From an uncultured Amaricoccus sp. (GTDB lineage Bacteria; Pseudomonadota; Alphaproteobacteria; Rhodobacterales; Rhodobacteraceae): DNA of 20,281 bases. The DNA is taken from positions 1 to 20,281 of the forward strand of contig NZ_CALLYO010000045.1 in the NCBI RefSeq assembly GCF_937858865.1, read 5' to 3'. Below, in pieces: positions 8,813 through 16,769 of the stretch. The stretch's first letter is position 1; every line of letters begins with the position of its first letter. Made by a program: the position numbers and the translations under genes. Under the pieces are notes generated by a model. It was not told the origin of the DNA, made no database searches, and was given only the letters and a program-made list of their open reading frames with translations.

Positions 8813-9808
8813 ATGAGGAAGCGTCTTTTCGGCCGGGACGAGGCAGGCCGGCCCGTCGAGGAGGTGATCCTCGAGAGCGCCGACGCCGCCGTCTCGATCC
8901 TCGCCCTCGGCTGCATCACCCGCGACTGGCGCGTCGACGGGCCGCGCGGCACGCTGCCGATGGTGCTCGGCTTCCCCCGCCTCGAGGATTATCTGCACCA
9001 TTCCCGCTCGCACGGCGCCGTCGTCGGCCGGGTCGCCAACCGCACCGGCGGCGCCTCCTTCACCCTCGACGGCCGGACCCATGCCCTCACCGCCAACGAC
9101 GGCGCGAACCACCTGCACGGCGGCGCGGTCGGGCTCGCGGGGCGGATCTGGGACATGGAGACCGACACCCCGGCCAACACGCTCTATCTCTTCTACCGGA
9201 GCCCGGACGGGGAGGAGGGCTATCCCGGCAACGTCGATTTCGCCGTCAGCTTCCGCCTCGAGGGGCCGCGGCTCATCTGCGAGATGACCGGCACCCCGGA
9301 CCGGCCGACGCCGATCAGCCTCGCCAACCACAACTACTACAACCTCGGCGGCGAGGGGACGGTGAAGGACCACCTGCTCTGGATCGCCGCCCGGGAATAC
9401 ACCCCGACCGACGCGGCGCTGGTCCCGACCGGCGAGATCCGCCCGCTCGACGGCACCGGCCGTGACTTCTCGACCGAGCGCGAGATCGGCGACACCGCGC
9501 TCGACCTCAACCTCGTCCTCGACCCCGCCCGCGACCGCAAGCGCCCGACCGCCCGCGCCCGCTGCCCGCGCACCGGGCGCCAGCTCGAACTCTGGACCGA
9601 CGAGCCGGGGATGCAGCTCTTCGACGCCCCGGAGATGACCATCGCCGTCCCCGGCCACGACGGGCAGAGCTACGGCCCCTTCGCCGGCCTCTGCCTCGAG
9701 GCGCAGCACTTCCCCGACAGCCTGCACCAGCCGGACTGGCCGAGCATCGTCGCCACCCCGGAGAAACCCTATTTCCAGCGGCTTGTGGTGGAGATCGGGC
9801 GGGCGTGA
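8813..9808 (+). CDS. galM: Aldose 1-epimerase (galactose mutarotase family)
   Basis: Mutarotases interconvert the alpha and beta anomers of hexoses in the cytoplasm. The 331-residue product matches the family length. It shows the substrate-binding stretch GRVANRTGGASFTLDG (72-87), NHLHGG with His100, the catalytic acid His173 in ANHNYYNLGG, and the catalytic base Glu296 in CLEAQHFPDS. The frame extends 11 codons upstream to a GTG, but the ATG at 8813 has a strong GGGGAGGA ribosome binding site (8800-8807) and was preferred. It follows yqeY by 75 bases and may share its transcript. No sugar-catabolism genes are adjacent, so the physiological sugar is unknown. Confidence 0.93.
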   Translation: MRKRLFGRDEAGRPVEEVILESADAAVSILALGCITRDWRVDGPRGTLPMVLGFPRLEDYLHHSRSHGAVVGRVANRTGGASFTLDGRTHALTANDGANHLHGGAVGLAGRIWDMETDTPANTLYLFYRSPDGEEGYPGNVDFAVSFRLEGPRLICEMTGTPDRPTPISLANHNYYNLGGEGTVKDHLLWIAAREYTPTDAALVPTGEIRPLDGTGRDFSTEREIGDTALDLNLVLDPARDRKRPTARARCPRTGRQLELWTDEPGMQLFDAPEMTIAVPGHDGQSYGPFAGLCLEAQHFPDSLHQPDWPSIVATPEKPYFQRLVVEIGRA

Positions 9809-9827
9809 GCAGGCTCGCACCCGCCTT

Positions 9828-9840
9828 CCGCACAGTGCGG
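9828..9840 (+). terminator. Short hairpin after galM (weak terminator candidate)
   Basis: CCGCAC-A-GTGCGG forms a short inverted repeat (practically a 5-bp stem with a 3-base loop) 20 bases past the galM stop. No T-run follows. It is the only hairpin seen before the long nrdJ leader. Confidence 0.3.
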
Positions 9841-10009
9841 GATTCCGACAAGCCACTGAAACGAAAACAAAATCCGAACGGCGTTAACCATCCGCGGCAT
9901 AAAGGTTAACATCGTCCGGCAAGACCTTGCCGCCAATCGTATTTCAACTTACGCGAGAATCGAAGGTTAACCAAGCGTTGACAACGGCTGGTGGCCGAAC
10001 AGCTGTCAA

Positions 10010-10025
10010 CAACAATATATGGTGG
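10010..10025 (+). promoter_or_regulatory. Candidate NrdR box 1
   Basis: The 16 bases CAACAATATATGGTGG resemble the NrdR operator consensus (ACAC-TATATATA-GTGT pattern), with the core AATATATGGTG. NrdR represses ribonucleotide reductase genes. An analogous ATATGGTG core occurs exactly 84 bases downstream, close to eight helical turns, fitting the paired, helically phased layout known for NrdR sites. The nrdR gene itself is not in the window. Confidence 0.5.
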
Positions 10026-10093
10026 CTCACGCCAAAAAATCTGTTGCGACTCGCCGCCGAAAGGGCGTTCTCTGGTGTCCCGGCCACGAACGG

Positions 10094-10109
10094 CCGCAAG
10101 ATATGGTGC
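10094..10109 (+). promoter_or_regulatory. Candidate NrdR box 2
   Basis: The bases around CGCAAGATATGGTGCC share the ATATGGTG core (10101-10108) with box 1 (10017-10024). It is about 42 bases before the nrdJ start codon. The left half matches the NrdR consensus less well than the right half. Confidence 0.45.
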
Positions 10110-10150
10110 CTCCCGCTAGAGGTAGGCCGAGGCAACAAGAGGACCGAGAG

Positions 10151-13100
10151 ATGAAGATCGAGCGCCGCTTCACCACCGAGGAGACCGGGGCCTACGGGGC
10201 GCTCGAATTCCGCACCACCTCGTCAGAGATCCGCAACCCGGACGGCTCGGTGGTCTTCAGCCTCCCCGACCTCGAGGTCCCGGCCGGCTGGAGCCAGGTC
10301 GCCGCCGACGTCCTCGCCCAGAAGTACTTCCGCAAGGCCGGCGTCCCCGTCGCGCTCCGCCGCGTGCGCGAGAAGGGCGTCCCCGCCTTCCTCTGGCGCT
10401 CCGTCCCCGACGAGGCGAAGCTCGCCCAGCTCCCCGAGGAGGCGCGCACCACCGGCGAGACCTCCGCAGCCCAGGTCTTCGACCGCCTCGCCGGCGCCTG
10501 GGCCTACTGGGGCTGGAAGGGCGGCTACTTCACCACCGAGGCCGACGCCCGCGCCTACTACGACGAAATGCGCTACATGCTGGCGACCCAGATGGGCGCG
10601 CCCAACTCGCCGCAGTGGTTCAACACCGGCCTGCACTGGGCCTACGGCATCGACGGCCCGGGGCAGGGGCACTACTACGTCGATTTCCAGTCCGGCGAGC
10701 TGGTGAAATCCACCTCCGCCTACGAGCACCCGCAGCCGCATGCCTGCTTCATCCAGTCGGTGCAGGACGACCTCGTGAACGAGGGCGGCATCATGGACCT
10801 CTGGACCCGCGAGGCGCGCCTCTTCAAGTACGGCTCCGGCACCGGCACCAACTTCTCCTCGCTGCGCGCCGAGAGCGAGAAGCTCGCCGGCGGCGGCAAG
10901 TCCTCCGGCCTGATGTCGTTCCTCAAGATCGGCGACCGCGCCGCCGGCGCCATCAAGTCGGGCGGCACCACGCGCCGCGCCGCCAAGATGGTGATCTGCG
11001 ACATGGATCACCCCGACATCGAGGACTTCATCTCCTGGAAGGTGATCGAGGAGCAGAAGGTCGCCTCCCTCGTCGCCGGCTCCAAGGTCCACCGCGAGCG
11101 CCTCGCCGCCATCCTCGACGCCATCCGCAGCTGGGACGGCGCCGAGGCCGACGCCTTCGACCCGAAGGCCAACCCGTCCCTCAAGGCCGCCATCCGCGCG
11201 GCGAAGAAGGTCCACCTCCCCGAGGCCTACGTGAAGCGCGTGCTGCAGCAGGCCGAACAGGGCGCGACCGAGATCGACTTCCGCACCTACGACACCGACT
11301 GGGACTCCGACGCCTACCTGACCGTCTCGGGGCAGAACTCCAACAACTCCGTCCGCGTCACCGACGCCTTCCTCGCGGCGGTGCGCGCCGACGGCGACTG
11401 GCAGCTCACCCGCCGCACCGACGGCAAGGTGACGAAGACGGTCAAGGCGCGCGAGCTCTGGGAGAAGGTCGGCCTCGCCGCCTGGGCCTGCGCCGACCCC
11501 GGCGTGCAGTTCCACGACACGATCAACGCCTGGCACACCTGCCCCGAGGACGGCCCGATCCGCGCCTCGAACCCCTGCTCGGAATACATGTTCCTCGACG
11601 ACACCGCCTGCAACCTGGCGTCGATGAACCTGCTCGCCTTCCTCAAGGACGGCCGCATCGACGCCCGCGCCTACGTCCACGCCACCCGCCTCTGGACGCT
11701 GACCCTCGAGATCTCCGTCCTCATGGCGCAGTTCCCGAGCCCGCGCATCGCCGAGCTCTCCTACCGCTTCCGCACCCTCGGCCTCGGCTACGCCAACATC
11801 GGCGGCCTGCTGATGACCATGGGCCACGGCTACGACAGCCCGGAGGGCCGGGCGCTCTGCGGCGCGCTCAGCGCGGTGATGACCGGCGCCGCCTACGGCC
11901 TCTCGGCCGAGATGGCGGGCGAGCTCGGCGCCTTCCCCGGCTATGCGGCCAACGCCCCGCACATGCTGCGCGTCATCCGCAACCACCGCCGCGCCGCCCA
12001 GGGCCACCTCACCGACTACGAGGGCCTCGCCGTCCCGCCGGTCGCGCTCGACCATGCGAGCTGCCCCGACTCCGCGCTCATCAACCTCGCGCACGCCGTC
12101 TGGGACGAGGCGCTCGAGCTCGGCGAGCGGCACGGCTTCCGCAACGCCCAGACCACCGTGATCGCGCCCACCGGCACCATCGGCCTCGTCATGGACTGCG
12201 ACACCACCGGCATCGAGCCCGACTTCGCGCTGGTGAAGTTCAAGAAGCTCGCCGGCGGCGGCTACTTCAAGATCATCAACCAGGCGGTGCCCGGCGCGCT
12301 CGCCCACCTCGGCTACCGCCCGGCCGAGATCGAGGAGATCGTCGCCTACGCCGTCGGCCACGGCTCGCTCGGCCAGGCGCCGGAGATCAACCACACCACG
12401 CTCGTCGGCCACGGCTTCGGCAAGGCCGAGATCGCGAAGCTCGAGGCGGCGCTGCCGACCGCCTTCGACATCCGCTTCGTCTTCAACCAGTGGACGCTCG
12501 GCGAGGAGTTCTGCACCGGGGTCCTCGGCATCCCGGCCGACAAGCTGCGCGACCCGGCCTTCGACCTGCTGCGCCACCTCGGCTTCTCGCGCGCCCAGAT
12601 CGAGGCGGCCAACGCCCACGCCTGCGGCACCATGACGCTCGAGGGCGCGCCGCACCTGCGCCCCGAGCACTACCCGGTCTTCGACTGCGCCAACCCCTGC
12701 GGCAAGATCGGCACCCGCTATCTCTCGGTCGAGAGCCACATCCGCATGATGGCCGCCGCCCAGAGCTTCGTCTCCGGCGCCATCTCCAAGACGATCAACA
12801 TGCCGAACGAGGCGACGATCGGCGACTGCAAGGCCGCCTACGAGCTCTCCTGGTCGCTCGGGGTGAAGGCGAACGCGCTCTACCGCGACGGCTCCAAGCT
12901 TTCGCAGCCGCTCGCCGCCTCGCTGATCGAGGACGACGAGGACCTCGAGGAGGCGCTCCTCGAGGCGCCGCAGCCCGAGCGCGTCACCGTGCTGGCCGAG
13001 AAGATCGTCGAGAAGCTGATCGTGAAGGAGATCGAGCGGGCGAACGCGCGCCAGCGCCTGCCCGAGCGGCGCAAGGGCTACACCCAGAAGGCGCTGGTCG

Positions 13101-13801
13101 GCGGCCACAAGGTCTACCTGCGCACCGGCGAATACGCCGACGGCTCCCTGGGCGAGATCTTCATCGACATGCACAAGGAGGGTGCCGCCTTCCGGGCGAT
13201 GATGAACAACTTCGCCATCGCCGTCTCGGTCGGCCTGCAGTACGGCGTGCCGCTCGAGGAGTTCGTCGAGGCCTTCACCTTCACCCGCTTCGAGCCGGCG
13301 GGCATGGTGCAGGGCAACGACTCGATCAAGAACGCGACCTCGATCCTCGACTACATCTTCCGCGAGCTCGCCGTCTCCTACCTCGACCGCACCGACCTCG
13401 CCCACGTCAAGCCGACCGGCGAGAGCTTCGACACCATCGGCGGCGGCGAGGCGGAACGCTCCGGCAACGTGCTGCGCCTCGACGGCGAGGTGGCGCAGAG
13501 CTCGATCGCGGTGATCAAGCAGATCTCCTCCTCGGGCTACCTGCGCAAGCGCCTGCCGCAGGAGCTGATGGTGCTGCAGGGCGGCGCCGCCGTCGCCGGC
13601 GCCCTCGAGCTCGGCGTCCTCCCCGGCCTCGCCGCCCCGGCGGCCTCCGCCGCCGGCGCCGCCGCCCTCGACGCCCGCTCCAAGGCGAAGATGCAGGGCT
13701 ACGTCGGCGACCCCTGCGGCGAATGCGGCAACTTCACCCTGGTCAGGAACGGCACCTGCCTGAAATGCAACACCTGCGGCGCCACCTCGGGCTGCAGCTG
13801 A
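10151..13801 (+). CDS. nrdJ: Class II (adenosylcobalamin-dependent) ribonucleoside-diphosphate reductase
   Basis: NrdJ converts ribonucleotides to deoxyribonucleotides using a radical from adenosylcobalamin, independently of oxygen. The 1216-residue product matches the long alphaproteobacterial type. Visible landmarks are [16 protein letters not shown] (151-166), Cys199 in [17 protein letters not shown] (229-239), and NPCSE (474-478) with the radical-site Cys476 and Glu478. APTGTIG follows further on, and a C-terminal cysteine-rich tail (CGECG to TSGCS, last 28 residues) supplies redox or zinc-binding cysteines. No N-terminal ATP-cone is evident. The frame is open far upstream, but the ATG at 10151 is preceded by AAGAGGA (10137-10143) and begins the conserved [13 protein letters not shown]. 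The control region carries NrdR-like boxes. A good terminator follows. Confidence 0.97.
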   Translation: MKIERRFTTEETGAYGALEFRTTSSEIRNPDGSVVFSLPDLEVPAGWSQVAADVLAQKYFRKAGVPVALRRVREKGVPAFLWRSVPDEAKLAQLPEEARTTGETSAAQVFDRLAGAWAYWGWKGGYFTTEADARAYYDEMRYMLATQMGAPNSPQWFNTGLHWAYGIDGPGQGHYYVDFQSGELVKSTSAYEHPQPHACFIQSVQDDLVNEGGIMDLWTREARLFKYGSGTGTNFSSLRAESEKLAGGGKSSGLMSFLKIGDRAAGAIKSGGTTRRAAKMVICDMDHPDIEDFISWKVIEEQKVASLVAGSKVHRERLAAILDAIRSWDGAEADAFDPKANPSLKAAIRAAKKVHLPEAYVKRVLQQAEQGATEIDFRTYDTDWDSDAYLTVSGQNSNNSVRVTDAFLAAVRADGDWQLTRRTDGKVTKTVKARELWEKVGLAAWACADPGVQFHDTINAWHTCPEDGPIRASNPCSEYMFLDDTACNLASMNLLAFLKDGRIDARAYVHATRLWTLTLEISVLMAQFPSPRIAELSYRFRTLGLGYANIGGLLMTMGHGYDSPEGRALCGALSAVMTGAAYGLSAEMAGELGAFPGYAANAPHMLRVIRNHRRAAQGHLTDYEGLAVPPVALDHASCPDSALINLAHAVWDEALELGERHGFRNAQTTVIAPTGTIGLVMDCDTTGIEPDFALVKFKKLAGGGYFKIINQAVPGALAHLGYRPAEIEEIVAYAVGHGSLGQAPEINHTTLVGHGFGKAEIAKLEAALPTAFDIRFVFNQWTLGEEFCTGVLGIPADKLRDPAFDLLRHLGFSRAQIEAANAHACGTMTLEGAPHLRPEHYPVFDCANPCGKIGTRYLSVESHIRMMAAAQSFVSGAISKTINMPNEATIGDCKAAYELSWSLGVKANALYRDGSKLSQPLAASLIEDDEDLEEALLEAPQPERVTVLAEKIVEKLIVKEIERANARQRLPERRKGYTQKALVGGHKVYLRTGEYADGSLGEIFIDMHKEGAAFRAMMNNFAIAVSVGLQYGVPLEEFVEAFTFTRFEPAGMVQGNDSIKNATSILDYIFRELAVSYLDRTDLAHVKPTGESFDTIGGGEAERSGNVLRLDGEVAQSSIAVIKQISSSGYLRKRLPQELMVLQGGAAVAGALELGVLPGLAAPAASAAGAAALDARSKAKMQGYVGDPCGECGNFTLVRNGTCLKCNTCGATSGCS

Positions 13802-13877
13802 CGGAACGGGACAGCGAGGGGCTGCGGCGGAACCGGTCGAGCAGGACCAGCCTACCAAAGCCAGCAGAAGCGCGAAG

Positions 13878-13901
13878 GAGGGGGGCCGAAAGGCCCCCTT
13901 C
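13878..13901 (+). terminator. Terminator of nrdJ
   Basis: A 10-bp stem with one G-T pair (13878-13887 with 13892-13901) is closed by a GAAA tetraloop, about 77 bases past the nrdJ stop, followed by GTCTTGCCT. The GC-rich stem and stable tetraloop make an intrinsic terminator likely despite the short T-tract. Confidence 0.75.
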
Positions 13902-13950
13902 GTCTTGCCTGTCAGGGGGCCGGGATCCTTCGAGCCGCAGCGCGTACAGG

Positions 13951-14013
13951 AAGTTTTAACCCGACGAATCCCTTTGGGATCATATGGTTACTTATAGTTT
14001 CGCGCGCGAAATC
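13951..14013 (+). repeat. Dispersed intergenic 63-bp repeat, copy B
   Basis: Sixty-three bases differing from copy C at only four positions. Similarity continues seven bases upstream (GTACA at 13944), giving 65 of 70 identical. The palindrome TTTCGCGCGCGAAA is at 13998-14011. The copy lies between convergent nrdJ and osmC and is bracketed by their separate hairpin terminators, so it is not needed as the only terminator there. Confidence 0.95.
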
Positions 14014-14034
14014 CCCGTTTCGCGCCCCGCGCCT

Positions 14035-14058
14035 GCACCCGGCCCGGGGACCGGGTGC
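14035..14058 (-). terminator. Hairpin downstream of osmC
   Basis: GCACCCGG (14035-14042) and CCGGGTGC (14051-14058) form a perfect 8-bp stem with an 8-base loop, 12 bases past the osmC stop on the minus strand. No T-run follows. Confidence 0.5.
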
Positions 14059-14070
14059 GGCGGTCGGCTC

Positions 14071-14499
14071 TCAGGAGGCGAGCTCGGCGTCGAGGGTGAT
14101 GTCGACCGAGCCGTGCAGCAGCTTGGAGATCGGGCAGATCTCCTTCGCCTTCTGCGCCGCGGCCTGGAAGGCCTCCTCGGAGGCGCCGGGGATCTTCGCC
14201 TTCACCGTCAGATGCACGCTGGTGATGGTGAAGCCGTTGTCCATCTTGCCGGTCACGGCCGAGCTCGCCCGGATCTCGTCGGCGACGAGGTTCGCCTCGC
14301 CGAGGACGCCCGAGAGCTGCATCGCGTAGCAGGCCGCATGCGCGGCGCCGACCAGCTCCTCCGGGTTCGTTCCCTTCTCGTCGCCGAAGCGCTTGGCGAA
14401 GCTGTAGTTCACGTCGGCGAGCGCGCCGCTCTCGGTCGAGAGCGTCCCCTTGCCGTCCTTGAGGCCGCCGCTCCAGACTGCCGAACCGGTTCTCGTCAT
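14071..14499 (-). CDS. OsmC-type organic hydroperoxide-reducing protein
   Basis: The 142-residue product is an OsmC/Ohr-superfamily peroxidase of the OsmC branch, which reduces organic hydroperoxides using a cysteine pair in the cytoplasm. The peroxidatic Cys57 lies in ELVGAAHAACYAM and the second Cys122 in ICPISKLLHG; both match the family spacing. GSAVWSGGLKDGKGTLSTES and KRFGDEKGTNPEE are also typical. Two in-frame ATG codons compete. The second (MTRTGSAVW) was chosen because a perfect AAGGAGG ends five bases before it, whereas the first would place that sequence inside the gene. It follows the small membrane protein gene by 14 bases, likely on the same transcript as moaA. Confidence 0.93.
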   Translation of the reverse strand: MTRTGSAVWSGGLKDGKGTLSTESGALADVNYSFAKRFGDEKGTNPEELVGAAHAACYAMQLSGVLGEANLVADEIRASSAVTGKMDNGFTITSVHLTVKAKIPGASEEAFQAAAQKAKEICPISKLLHGSVDITLDAELAS

Positions 14500-14513
14500 C
14501 ACATCCTCCTTCT

Positions 14514-14678
14514 TCATCCCAACCGTGACCCTGCGGCCCGCCGGGGGCGCGGCTTGGCGGGCGGCGGCAGCAGCGTCGGCGCCCGGCGCGCCTCCGCCGC
14601 CTCGCGGGCGATGGCCCGCAGCAGCAGCAGGACGCCGCCGACGAGGGCGAGCCGGATCAGGGACGAGGGGCGAGGCAT
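14514..14678 (-). CDS. Small predicted membrane protein (54 aa), function unknown
   Basis: A 54-codon frame begins at an ATG with AAGGAG at good spacing and ends 14 bases before osmC. The product has a single hydrophobic segment (about residues 7-21, LIRLALVGGVLLLLR) followed by a basic, alanine- and proline-rich tail (PPPAKPRPRR near the end). This suggests one membrane anchor with a positively charged cytoplasmic tail. I recognise no family. Support comes from the ribosome binding site, the fit between moaA and osmC on the same strand, and a real-looking hydrophobic segment. Against it are the short length and GC-driven composition of the tail. Confidence 0.55.
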   Translation of the reverse strand: MPRPSSLIRLALVGGVLLLLRAIAREAAEARRAPTLLPPPAKPRPRRAAGSRLG

Positions 14679-14746
14679 GGGCGGGAACTCCTTGGGGCGG
14701 CATCGTCCCCGCGACAACGGCCCTTTCCCGCTCCGGTTCCGCCCCC

Positions 14747-15760
14747 TCATCCTCCCGTGTGGCTCATGTGCCGGGACACCCGGCCATGCACCTCGCGCCG
14801 CGAATAGTCGAAGTCGTGCCCCCTCGGCTTGCGGGCGATCGCCGCGGCGATCGCCGCCACCAGCGGCGCGTCGTCGCCCGGGTTCGCGCGCAGCACCGAG
14901 CGCAGGTCGGCCTCGTCCTCCTGGCCGAGGCACATGAAGAGCTGCCCGGTGCAGGTCAGCCGCACCCGGTTGCAGCTCTCGCAGAAATTGTGCGTCAGCG
15001 GCGTGATGAAGCCGATCCGCCCGCCGGTCTCGGCCACGCGCACGTAGCGCGCCGGCCCGCCGGTGCGCTCGGGCGTGTCGGCGAGCGTCCAGCGTTCCTC
15101 GAGCCGCTGGCGCAGGTCGCGCAGCGACCAGTACTGGTCGAGCCGGTCCTCGGCGCCGAGGTCGCCCATCGGCATGACCTCGATGAAGGTGAGATCGAAG
15201 CCGCGCGCGCCGCACCAGGCGACGAGATCGTGCAGCTCCTCCTCGTTGACGCCCTTGAGCGCCACCGTGTTGATCTTGACGTGCAGGCCCGCCTCCGCCG
15301 CCGCCTCGATGCCGTCCATCACCTGGCGGAAGCGCCCCCAGCGGGTGATGCGGGCGAACTTGTCGGCGTCGAGCGTGTCGAGCGACACGTTGACGCGCCG
15401 AACGCCGCAGTCGGCGAGCTCCGCGGCGAAGCGCCGCAGCTGGCTGCCGTTGGTGGTGAGGGTCAGCTCCCGGAGCGCGCCGCTCTCGAGATGGCGCGAC
15501 ATGGCGCGGAAGAAGGTCATGATTCCCTTGCGCACCAGCGGCTCGCCGCCGGTGATCCTGAGCTTCTCGACCCCGAGCCCGATGAAGGCCGAACACAGCC
15601 GATCGAGCTCCTCGAGCGTCAGCAGCTCCGCCTTGGGCAGGAACTCCATATGCTCGGACATGCAGTAGACGCAGCGGAAGTCGCAGCGGTCGGTCACCGA
15701 GACGCGCAGATAGGTGATCGCGCGCGCGAACGGATCGATCAGGCGAGGCTGTCCGGTCAA
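14747..15760 (-). CDS. moaA: GTP 3',8-cyclase MoaA (radical SAM, molybdenum cofactor synthesis)
   Basis: MoaA uses S-adenosylmethionine radical chemistry to cyclise GTP in the first step of molybdopterin synthesis. The 337-residue product has the N-terminal radical-SAM cluster CDFRCVYC (Cys26, 30, 33), the [11 protein letters not shown] motif (69-79), and NVSLDTLD (124-131). The second Fe-S cluster is formed by Cys260, 263 and 277 in the [14 protein letters not shown] to FMCLG region. The protein ends in the two glycines (HTGG) required in MoaA. No ATG or GTG is available at the right place; a TTG at 15758-15760 gives the usual [20 protein letters not shown] start and has GAGGGAG ten bases upstream. 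It is divergent from the LuxR-type gene and heads the moaA/small protein/osmC group. Confidence 0.94.
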   Translation of the reverse strand: MTGQPRLIDPFARAITYLRVSVTDRCDFRCVYCMSEHMEFLPKAELLTLEELDRLCSAFIGLGVEKLRITGGEPLVRKGIMTFFRAMSRHLESGALRELTLTTNGSQLRRFAAELADCGVRRVNVSLDTLDADKFARITRWGRFRQVMDGIEAAAEAGLHVKINTVALKGVNEEELHDLVAWCGARGFDLTFIEVMPMGDLGAEDRLDQYWSLRDLRQRLEERWTLADTPERTGGPARYVRVAETGGRIGFITPLTHNFCESCNRVRLTCTGQLFMCLGQEDEADLRSVLRANPGDDAPLVAAIAAAIARKPRGHDFDYSRREVHGRVSRHMSHTGG

Positions 15761-15913
15761 GTGAGCTGTTCTCCCTCTGCAGAGAGTAGGAGGGCAGGGC
15801 TGGCAGTTCAAGCCGTTGCCACACACGCTTGACTCCGGCCCCCGGAGACGGTCGTAATCGTCATGCGGCAACGGCGGGAAAGGGAGACCGCCGCGCGACC
15901 GGGGGTCGGCCCC

Positions 15914-16669
15914 ATGAATCCGATTGGATTCGACATCGAAATCGAGTCCGTGACGCGCCTCGACGACCTCTGGAAACGGCTGGTCGCCTTCGCGCGGGGC
16001 TGCGGCGTGGCCCGGATCGGCTACCACCACCTGCCCCCGCCCGGCGCGCCCGATGCCGGCCAGCAGCGCATCGAGAACGACGGCTTCCCGGCGCCGCTCG
16101 TCGAGCAATATCTCGCCGCCCGCTCGAGCGGCCTCGCGGTCATGGCGCAGGCGCTGCAGAACAGCGTGCGGCCGGTCTATCTCGAGGATCTCGCGCATAT
16201 CTCCCCCGCCGGCACCCGCGAGCGCGCGCATCTCGAGTCCTATCGCGCCAGCGGCGTCGCGAGCGGCCTCGGGCTGCAGGCCTTCGGTCCGAAGGGGCGC
16301 AACGGGATCTTCGCCATCGATCTCGTGCCCGGGCTCCGGCGCCTCGGGCCGGAAGTCCTCTCGGGCCTCCGCTGGGCCTGCCAGGCGATGCACCTGCGCT
16401 ACTGCGAGCTGCTCCTGCGCGAGCTCGGCGAGGTGCCGGCCCTCTCCCCGCGCGAGCTCGAGGTGCTGACCTGGGTGGCGCGCGGCAAGACCAACGCGCT
16501 CATCGCCGAGATCCTCGGCATATCCGCCCACACGGTCGACGCCCACCTGCGGCGCGTCTACCAGAAGCTCGGCGTGGCCGACCGGATCTCGGCGGCGCTG
16601 CGCGGCCTCGGCTTCGGGCTGATCAGCATCGACCCAGGAGAGCAGCCGCACGTCGCCCGATCACGCTGA
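15914..16669 (+). CDS. LuxR-family regulator with atypical autoinducer-binding domain
   Basis: The 251-residue product has an N-terminal domain of autoinducer-binding type (about 15-165). A clear C-terminal LuxR/GerE helix-turn-helix follows (about 176-235: [20 protein letters not shown], then [20 protein letters not shown]). By manual alignment the residues that contact acyl-homoserine lactones are mostly changed: the usual Trp57, Asp70, Pro71 and Trp85 correspond to Leu62, Ala75, Val76 and Leu90, while Tyr61 is kept as Tyr66. No LuxI synthase gene is in the window. This suggests a LuxR solo sensing something else. The start could be 17 codons earlier (15863); the later ATG was preferred because the extra residues look like GC background. 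It is divergent from moaA and convergent with glmS. Confidence 0.85.
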   Translation: MNPIGFDIEIESVTRLDDLWKRLVAFARGCGVARIGYHHLPPPGAPDAGQQRIENDGFPAPLVEQYLAARSSGLAVMAQALQNSVRPVYLEDLAHISPAGTRERAHLESYRASGVASGLGLQAFGPKGRNGIFAIDLVPGLRRLGPEVLSGLRWACQAMHLRYCELLLRELGEVPALSPRELEVLTWVARGKTNALIAEILGISAHTVDAHLRRVYQKLGVADRISAALRGLGFGLISIDPGEQPHVARSR

Positions 16670-16685
16670 CTCACGGCTGTACACG

Positions 16686-16748
16686 AAGTTTTAACCCGAC
16701 GAATCCCTTTAATATCATATAGTTACTTATAGTTTCGCGCGCGAAATC
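16686..16748 (+). repeat. Dispersed intergenic 63-bp repeat, copy C
   Basis: Near-identical to copy B (59 of 63), with similarity starting at GTACAC (16679). The palindrome TTTCGCGCGCGAAA lies at 16733-16746. The copy is between convergent luxR and glmS, where it occupies most of the 100-base gap. Confidence 0.95.
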
Positions 16749-16754
16749 GTGAAT

Positions 16755-16768
16755 CTCGGGCCCCCGAG
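16755..16768 (-). terminator. Short hairpin directly after glmS
   Basis: CTCGGG-CC-CCCGAG is a perfect inverted repeat immediately downstream of the glmS stop on the minus strand (realistically a 5-bp stem with a 4-base loop). It abuts repeat copy C, whose palindrome could add a second hairpin. Weak terminator candidate. Confidence 0.35.
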
Positions 16769-16769
16769 G

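Larger units (their letters stand above)
9809..10150 (+). promoter_or_regulatory. Long AT-richer nrdJ upstream region
   Basis: This 342-base gene-free stretch is clearly less GC-rich than the rest of the window. It contains three GTTAAC motifs (9883-9888, 9905-9910, 9966-9971); the first is part of TTAACCAT, a CtrA-type half-site. It also has an inverted repeat GTTGACA/TGTCAAC (9977-9983 and 10004-10010) and two candidate NrdR boxes. A short open frame across 9927-10154 looks like background. I could not identify a confident -35/-10 pair, and I see no convincing cobalamin riboswitch core. Confidence 0.6.

Noticed and set aside
9978..10006. Perfect TTGACA as the nrdJ promoter -35
   Set aside because: No acceptable -10 hexamer lies 16-18 bases downstream; it is better described as one arm of an inverted repeat.
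9841..10150. Cobalamin riboswitch ahead of the B12-dependent reductase
   Set aside because: A GCCACTG string near 9854 recalls the B12 box, but the surrounding conserved core and pairing partners are not visible. A covariance-model search would be decisive.
9927..10154. 75-codon frame in the nrdJ leader
   Set aside because: It covers the candidate NrdR boxes, has no good ribosome binding site and no recognisable domain; regulatory DNA is a better explanation.
10223..13858. Very long antisense open frame (1211 codons) opposite nrdJ, and another of 1114 codons on the + strand in a second frame
   Set aside because: High third-position GC removes stop codons from the other frames. The translations are Arg/Gly/Ala- or Val/Asp/Gly-rich with no family motifs, while nrdJ is unmistakable.
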